DNA from: Acidobacteriota bacterium
GTDB lineage: Bacteria; Acidobacteriota; Vicinamibacteria; Vicinamibacterales; UBA8438
Direction of reading: 5' to 3'
Length of the DNA: 64,000 nucleotides
Assembly: GCA_026708265.1 (NCBI GenBank)
Contig: JAPOVI010000021.1
Coordinates: 1-64,000 of the forward strand
The notes beneath the pieces were generated by a model that worked only from the letters and a program-made list of their open reading frames with translations, made no database searches and was not told the origin of the DNA. Positions 60,126 to 64,000 of the stretch are shown here, one piece after another. Positions within the stretch are counted from its first letter, which is position 1, and every line of letters begins with the position of its first letter. The position numbers and the translations under genes are program-made.

Positions 60126-63100
60126 TCAGAACGCCGCCGCCCGCCGCGGCAACCGCTGCAGGTCGTCGAGGACGGCATAGGCGACCGGCACCAGAAACAG
60201 GGTGATGACGGTGGCGAACAGCACGCCGAAGGCGAGCGAGACCGCCATCGGGATCAGGAACGCCGCCTCCATGCTGCGGTCGGCCATCATCGGCACCAAT
60301 CCGGCGAAGGTGGTCAGGGAGGTGACGACGATGGGTCGGAACCGCTGGCCGCCGGCTCGACGGATCGCGAGCTCGAGCCCGGCGGCGGCGCGCGGCGGAG
60401 CGGCCGCCGAGCGGCTCTCCGGGCCGCCGGTTCCTGCGCGGACCCTCCGCTCCCGGTTGATGAAGTCGACCATGATCAGACTGTCGTTGACCACGACGCC
60501 GGTCAGGGCGACGAATCCGAGCAGCGACGTGAACGAGACGTCGAGCCCCATCACCAGGTGGCCCCAGAGCGCGCCGACGAACCCGAACGGGATGGCGCCC
60601 ATGATGATCAGCGGCTGCGCATACGAGCGCAATGGAATCGCGAGCAGCGCGAAGATCAGGATCAGGGCCAGGACGAACCCCGACAGCAGGCCGCTCACCG
60701 CCTCCTCCTGTGCTTCCTGCGTGCCCCGGAACGTGTAGGACACGTCGGGGAACTCGGCGAGGACGTCAGGGAGGACACGCGCGCGAAGATCGGCAATGAG
60801 GTCCGACGCCGACGCGACCTGCGGGTCGACCGACGCGGTGACGTTCACGGCGCGGCGCCCGTCGATGCGCCGGATGGAGGAGAAGCCACGCCCCGGTTCC
60901 GCGAGCGCCACGTAGCGGAAGGGAACCTCGTCCCCGTCCGGGGTGCGAACGCGCATGTTCTCCAGGTCGGCGAGTGAGCGCCGCTGGTCGCGGGGGTAGC
61001 GCACCATGACCCGGACGTCGTCCCGTCCGCGCTGAATGCGTTGGGCTTCCTCGCCGTAGAACGCCTGCCGTACCTGGCGCGCGAGATCCCGCAGCCGCAG
61101 CCCGAGCGTCTCGGCCTCGGGGCGGATGTGCAGCCGCATCTCCGCCTTGCCCGCACGAAGGGAATCGGCGACGCCATGGACGCCCGCGTACTCGGCCAGG
61201 CGACCCTTGAGCACGTCGGCGGCGGCCCGCAGGCGGTCGAGGTCCCCCCCGGAGAGCTCGACGTCCACGTCTTCCCCGGTACTCAGCAGCGACGTGTGGA
61301 GATCGATCGCGACCGCCTCCGGGATCGGTCCGGTCTCCTCGCTCCACAGGATGCCGAGCTGCTCGCTGGTATGCGAGCGGGATTCCGGGGACGCGAGCTC
61401 GATGGTGATCTCCCCGATGTGGGAGGCGGCCACGACGCCGGAGGTTACCCGTCCGAGGCCACCGCCGCCGCGCGCCAGTATCGGCTGGTTGCCGATGGTG
61501 GTCGCCACGTGCCGGAAGTGGTCGACGCCGGTTTCCTCCCGCAGCCTCGCGCGCAACCGCGCGGCTCCCGCCTCGAATCCGGCGACCGCGGCCGAGGTGG
61601 CCTCGGCCGGCGTGCCCAGCGGCATCGTGATCGAGGCGGTGATGAACGGGTCCTCGATCGACGGCGCGAACTGGAAGTTGGTCCGGCCGCCGAGCACGAA
61701 GCCGCCCGCAAGCACCAGGGTGGACACGCCGATTGCCGCCGCGACGTAACGCCAGCGGAGAGAGGCCTCGAGGGCCGGTTCGTAACCCTTGCGGACCACC
61801 CACTTGAGTCCGCCCGCCATGCCCTGCTGGAGCCGGCGCCATCGGCCCGCCCGGTCCCGCCGCCGGGCATGAGCCAGGTGCGCCGGCAGAATGCCGAGCG
61901 ATTCCAGCAAGGAGAAGACCAGGCAGGGAAGGACGACGAGCGGAACGACCCGGAATACCTGCCCGTAGACGCCCGATACGAACAGCAGCGGCAGGAACGC
62001 CGCCGCCGTCGTCAGGACGGCGTAGACCACCGGCCTGGCGATCTCCCGTGCCCCCTCGATCGCGCCGCGCAGACCGTCCGCATGCCGCTCCTGGTGGCGG
62101 TAGATGTTCTCGCCCACGATGATGGCGTCGTCGACGACGATCCCGAGCACCAGGACGAAGGCGAAGCAGGAGAGCATGTTGATGCTCAGGTCCAGGCTCG
62201 GCATCACCGCGAACGCGCCCAGGAACGCGATCGGGATCCCGAGGCTGACCCAGACGGCGAGGCGCATCTCGAGAAACAGCGCCAGCACGCCGAAGACGAG
62301 CACGAACCCGGCGGCGCCGCTGTTCAGCAGGAGCGCCAGCCGGCCGTTCAGGATCTCCGACTGGTCCTGCCAGAGCGTCAGCGTGATCCCCTCGGGCAGC
62401 CAGGCTTCGGCGCGGTGGACGTAATCGCGCACGGCGGCCGCGACATCGAGCGCGCTCTGCTCTCCCGAGCGGTAGACGGATACCGTCACCGCCGGAAGGT
62501 CGTCGAAGCGGGCACGCTGATCGGTCTCCGCGAAGCCGTCGACGACCGTGGCCACGTCGCCGAGCAGCAGGCGGCTGCCGTCGGAGCGGGTCCAGAGCGG
62601 CAGCTTCTCGTAGTCGTCGCCGCGGTAGGCCTGCCCGACCGTGCGCAGCAGGATCTCGCCGCGGCCGGTGCGCACCGAACCGCCGGGAAGATCGAGCGAG
62701 GACCGGCGAATGACGTTCGCCACCTGGTCGAACGTGAGCCCGTGGCGGCGCAGCGCCACCTCCGACACCTCGACGGCAATCTCGTACGGCGGAACGCCCA
62801 CGAACTCGACCTGACCGACGTCGGGCAGGGCGAACAACCCGTCGCGCACGCGCTCGGCGACCCGCTTGAGCGTCGCGACGTCGGTGGTGCCGGAGATGGC
62901 GACGTCCGTCACCTGGTTGCGGGAGATCAGCTCGCGGATGATCGGCTCCTCCGTTTCGAGAGGAAACGTCGTGATTGCCTTGACGTTGCTCGTCACCTCG
63001 TCGAGCACGCGCTGGGCGTCGGCGCCGGTCTCGAGCTCCACGATTACCGAGGCACTGCCCTCGGTTGCCCGCGACACGATTTGCCGGACGCCGTCGATGT

Positions 63101-63320
63101 TGTGGATGGCCTCCTCGATGCGGACGACGACCCCGGATTCGACTTCCTCCGGCGCCGCTCCGAGATAGGGCATCTCGATTCCGATGCGGTGGAGATCGAG
63201 TTCCGGGAACACCATCTCGGGGACGGCCGCTGCACCCGTGAGGCCGCTCACGACGATCGCGATCATCAGCAGGTTCGCCGCGACGGGATTGCGGGCCAGC
63301 CAGTCGATCGCGCGATTCAC
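60126..63320 (-). CDS. RND efflux transporter permease
   Basis: A 1064-residue RND permease (AcrB/MdtC-like, HAE family) with 12 transmembrane helices and two periplasmic porter regions. The first helix (NPVAANLLMIAIVVSGLTGA) is typical, and the proton-relay pair in helix 4, VLGIVVDDAIIVGENIYRH, keeps both Asp residues. It should export drugs, solvents or lipids by a proton antiport with a HlyD-type adaptor and an outer-membrane channel. The adaptor gene is on the opposite strand across 308 bases, not downstream; no TolC gene is in the window. The start is ATG 63320 with MNRAIDWLAR. Confidence 0.9.
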   Translation of the reverse strand: MNRAIDWLARNPVAANLLMIAIVVSGLTGAAAVPEMVFPELDLHRIGIEMPYLGAAPEEVESGVVVRIEEAIHNIDGVRQIVSRATEGSASVIVELETGADAQRVLDEVTSNVKAITTFPLETEEPIIRELISRNQVTDVAISGTTDVATLKRVAERVRDGLFALPDVGQVEFVGVPPYEIAVEVSEVALRRHGLTFDQVANVIRRSSLDLPGGSVRTGRGEILLRTVGQAYRGDDYEKLPLWTRSDGSRLLLGDVATVVDGFAETDQRARFDDLPAVTVSVYRSGEQSALDVAAAVRDYVHRAEAWLPEGITLTLWQDQSEILNGRLALLLNSGAAGFVLVFGVLALFLEMRLAVWVSLGIPIAFLGAFAVMPSLDLSINMLSCFAFVLVLGIVVDDAIIVGENIYRHQERHADGLRGAIEGAREIARPVVYAVLTTAAAFLPLLFVSGVYGQVFRVVPLVVLPCLVFSLLESLGILPAHLAHARRRDRAGRWRRLQQGMAGGLKWVVRKGYEPALEASLRWRYVAAAIGVSTLVLAGGFVLGGRTNFQFAPSIEDPFITASITMPLGTPAEATSAAVAGFEAGAARLRARLREETGVDHFRHVATTIGNQPILARGGGGLGRVTSGVVAASHIGEITIELASPESRSHTSEQLGILWSEETGPIPEAVAIDLHTSLLSTGEDVDVELSGGDLDRLRAAADVLKGRLAEYAGVHGVADSLRAGKAEMRLHIRPEAETLGLRLRDLARQVRQAFYGEEAQRIQRGRDDVRVMVRYPRDQRRSLADLENMRVRTPDGDEVPFRYVALAEPGRGFSSIRRIDGRRAVNVTASVDPQVASASDLIADLRARVLPDVLAEFPDVSYTFRGTQEAQEEAVSGLLSGFVLALILIFALLAIPLRSYAQPLIIMGAIPFGFVGALWGHLVMGLDVSFTSLLGFVALTGVVVNDSLIMVDFINRERRVRAGTGGPESRSAAAPPRAAAGLELAIRRAGGQRFRPIVVTSLTTFAGLVPMMADRSMEAAFLIPMAVSLAFGVLFATVITLFLVPVAYAVLDDLQRLPRRAAAF

Positions 63321-63628
63321 GGCAACCTCCCTCGTCGACCGCGGCTGCTCTGCCGCCCTTGCCGGCCATTCCGATCACGTCCCGGCGCGCTCCGGAGTCG
63401 ATACTCGGCCGGTATGGGAGGGAGCCCGCTCGGTTGACGCTCTCGCGCATGCCATGATACTTGCTTGGATCCGACGAAGGACCAATGAAGCCGACGGGTG
63501 CGGCACCCCCGAATCGCGGGCCTGACCGGCGTCAGGGGCGGTGATCTTACGCGTCTGTCGGGCACCTCGTTCATAGTCGCCGGAACTCGCTACGGGGGCG
63601 GCGCCATTCCTACTCGCGGAGGGTTGAG
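63321..63628. other. Divergent regulatory region of the RND/HlyD pair
   Basis: 308 bases between the divergent efflux genes, with no gene. It should contain promoters in both directions and probably an operator for a common regulator, which is not encoded nearby. A plus-strand promoter candidate lies at 63434-63461. No long inverted repeat was noticed. Confidence 0.5.
63434..63461 (+). promoter_or_regulatory. Candidate sigma-70 promoter of the HlyD-type gene
   Basis: TTGACG (63434-63439) and TGATACT (GATACT at 63456-63461) with a 16-base spacer. It points to the HlyD-type gene and would leave a leader of about 160 bases with GGAGG 7 bases before the ATG. Confidence 0.45.
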
Positions 63629-64000
63629 ATGCCAGGACTATCCGGCGACTCCGGAAGCCGGACCGCGTTGTTCGAGTGGCGCGGCTACGCGCAGTTGCTG
63701 CTGATCCTCCTTGCCGTGGCAATCGCCGTGTACTTCGCGCGGGCACCGGGTCGCGTGGAGCGCGGCTCCGCTTCCGGCCCGGCGCGGGAGGGTGCCCCTC
63801 CCACCGCACGGGTGATTCACCCGTCTCCGACCGAGCAGACGTTGACCGTCGAATTGACCGGCACGGTGAACCTGGAAGAGAGAGTGCGGGTGGCGTCCGA
63901 GGTCGTGGGTCGCGTCGCCTGGGTATCGCCCGACTTCAGCAACGGCGGATCGGTCAGGGCCAACGAGACGTTCGTCAGGATAGACCCGGCCGAGTTCGAG
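63629..64000 (+). CDS. HlyD/RND periplasmic adaptor, 5' part
   Basis: 124 codons, running off the right edge. After a cytoplasmic N-terminus there is one transmembrane helix (AQLLLILLAVAIAVYFA). Then TEQTLTVELTGTVNLEERVRV and ASEVVGRVAWVSPDFSNGG match the start of the membrane-fusion-protein fold (beta-barrel and lipoyl half, with a VxGxVxxxxxxxG pattern) and GGSVRANETFVRIDP the typical end of the first lipoyl half. It should join the RND permease on the opposite strand to an outer-membrane channel. GGAGG precedes ATG 63629. Confidence 0.8.
   Translation, partial: MPGLSGDSGSRTALFEWRGYAQLLLILLAVAIAVYFARAPGRVERGSASGPAREGAPPTARVIHPSPTEQTLTVELTGTVNLEERVRVASEVVGRVAWVSPDFSNGGSVRANETFVRIDPAEFE

Noticed and set aside
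1..64000. tRNA, rRNA, CRISPR arrays, prophage or transposase genes
   Set aside because: None seen: no regularly spaced repeats, no cloverleaf-like GGTTCGAATCC context, and no integrase, transposase or phage structural motifs among the translated frames.

Overview
The window is a 64-kb piece of a high-GC (about 70%) bacterial chromosome. Gene content points to Acidobacteriota, probably a Vicinamibacteria-like lineage: a DUF1592/DUF1552 pair, a DUF5916 outer-membrane protein, a DUF6152 protein, a quinoprotein/cytochrome c operon, DUF2911 and DUF4159 proteins, and three members of a secreted family with a [R/P]TPxGxPDxxGxW signature. This placement is inferred from family content; no rRNA or other taxonomic marker is present. 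No tRNA, rRNA, CRISPR array, prophage or insertion sequence was seen.

Layout. 1-4.6 kb: the 3' end of a 2-oxoacid dehydrogenase E2 gene, a secreted M28 peptidase, a ribbon-helix-helix/PIN toxin-antitoxin pair, and on the minus strand an AbiEii-type nucleotidyltransferase coupled to a small unknown partner. 5-13.4 kb: secreted beta-propeller (LVIVD) protein, MFS carrier, DUF2911 lipoprotein, Tat-exported amidase, then a three-gene run of secreted proteins (cytochrome c fusion, its paralogue, DUF6152). 13.5-22.2 kb: small proteins, a LiaF-like membrane protein, a MutS-like ATPase, and two NCS2-type permeases with unusual cytoplasmic tails flanking an MFS gene. 22.4-25.4 kb: diheme cytochrome c, a PQQ dehydrogenase with an apparent frameshift, and a dual-specificity phosphatase. 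25.7-30.2 kb: DUF4159, a CaiB-type CoA transferase/racemase and a DUF5916 outer-membrane barrel. 30.2-33.2 kb: two SMC/OLD-like AAA ATPases in one operon, a possible defence module. 33.4-42 kb: metallo-beta-lactamase fold and serine hydrolases, a third PDxxGxW protein, a HExxH protease, a solute-binding protein and an MFS exporter. 42-50 kb: the DUF1592/DUF1552 pair facing two tandemly duplicated secreted ankyrin proteins and a cytochrome c'-like protein. 50-57.3 kb: a secreted argininosuccinate-lyase-like protein, a cation/proton antiporter, GNAT proteins, a strongly shortened secreted KatG, a DoxX-like protein and a second copy of the 4-kb two-gene locus whose nucleotidyltransferase core is missing. 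57.4-64 kb: an endonuclease/phosphatase, a beta-lactamase-family hydrolase, and an RND efflux permease divergent from its HlyD-type adaptor, which runs off the window.

The genes suggest an aerobic heterotroph rich in periplasmic hydrolases, c-type cytochromes and secreted proteins. The most unusual items are the 235-residue mini-KatG made of collinear KatG blocks, the core-less relative of the AbiEii-type protein 1.2 kb downstream of it, the permeases with degenerate ATPase-like tails, the AAA-ATPase pair, and two classes of hairpin element between genes. Many neighbouring genes overlap as ATGA or GTGA, so translational coupling is common here.
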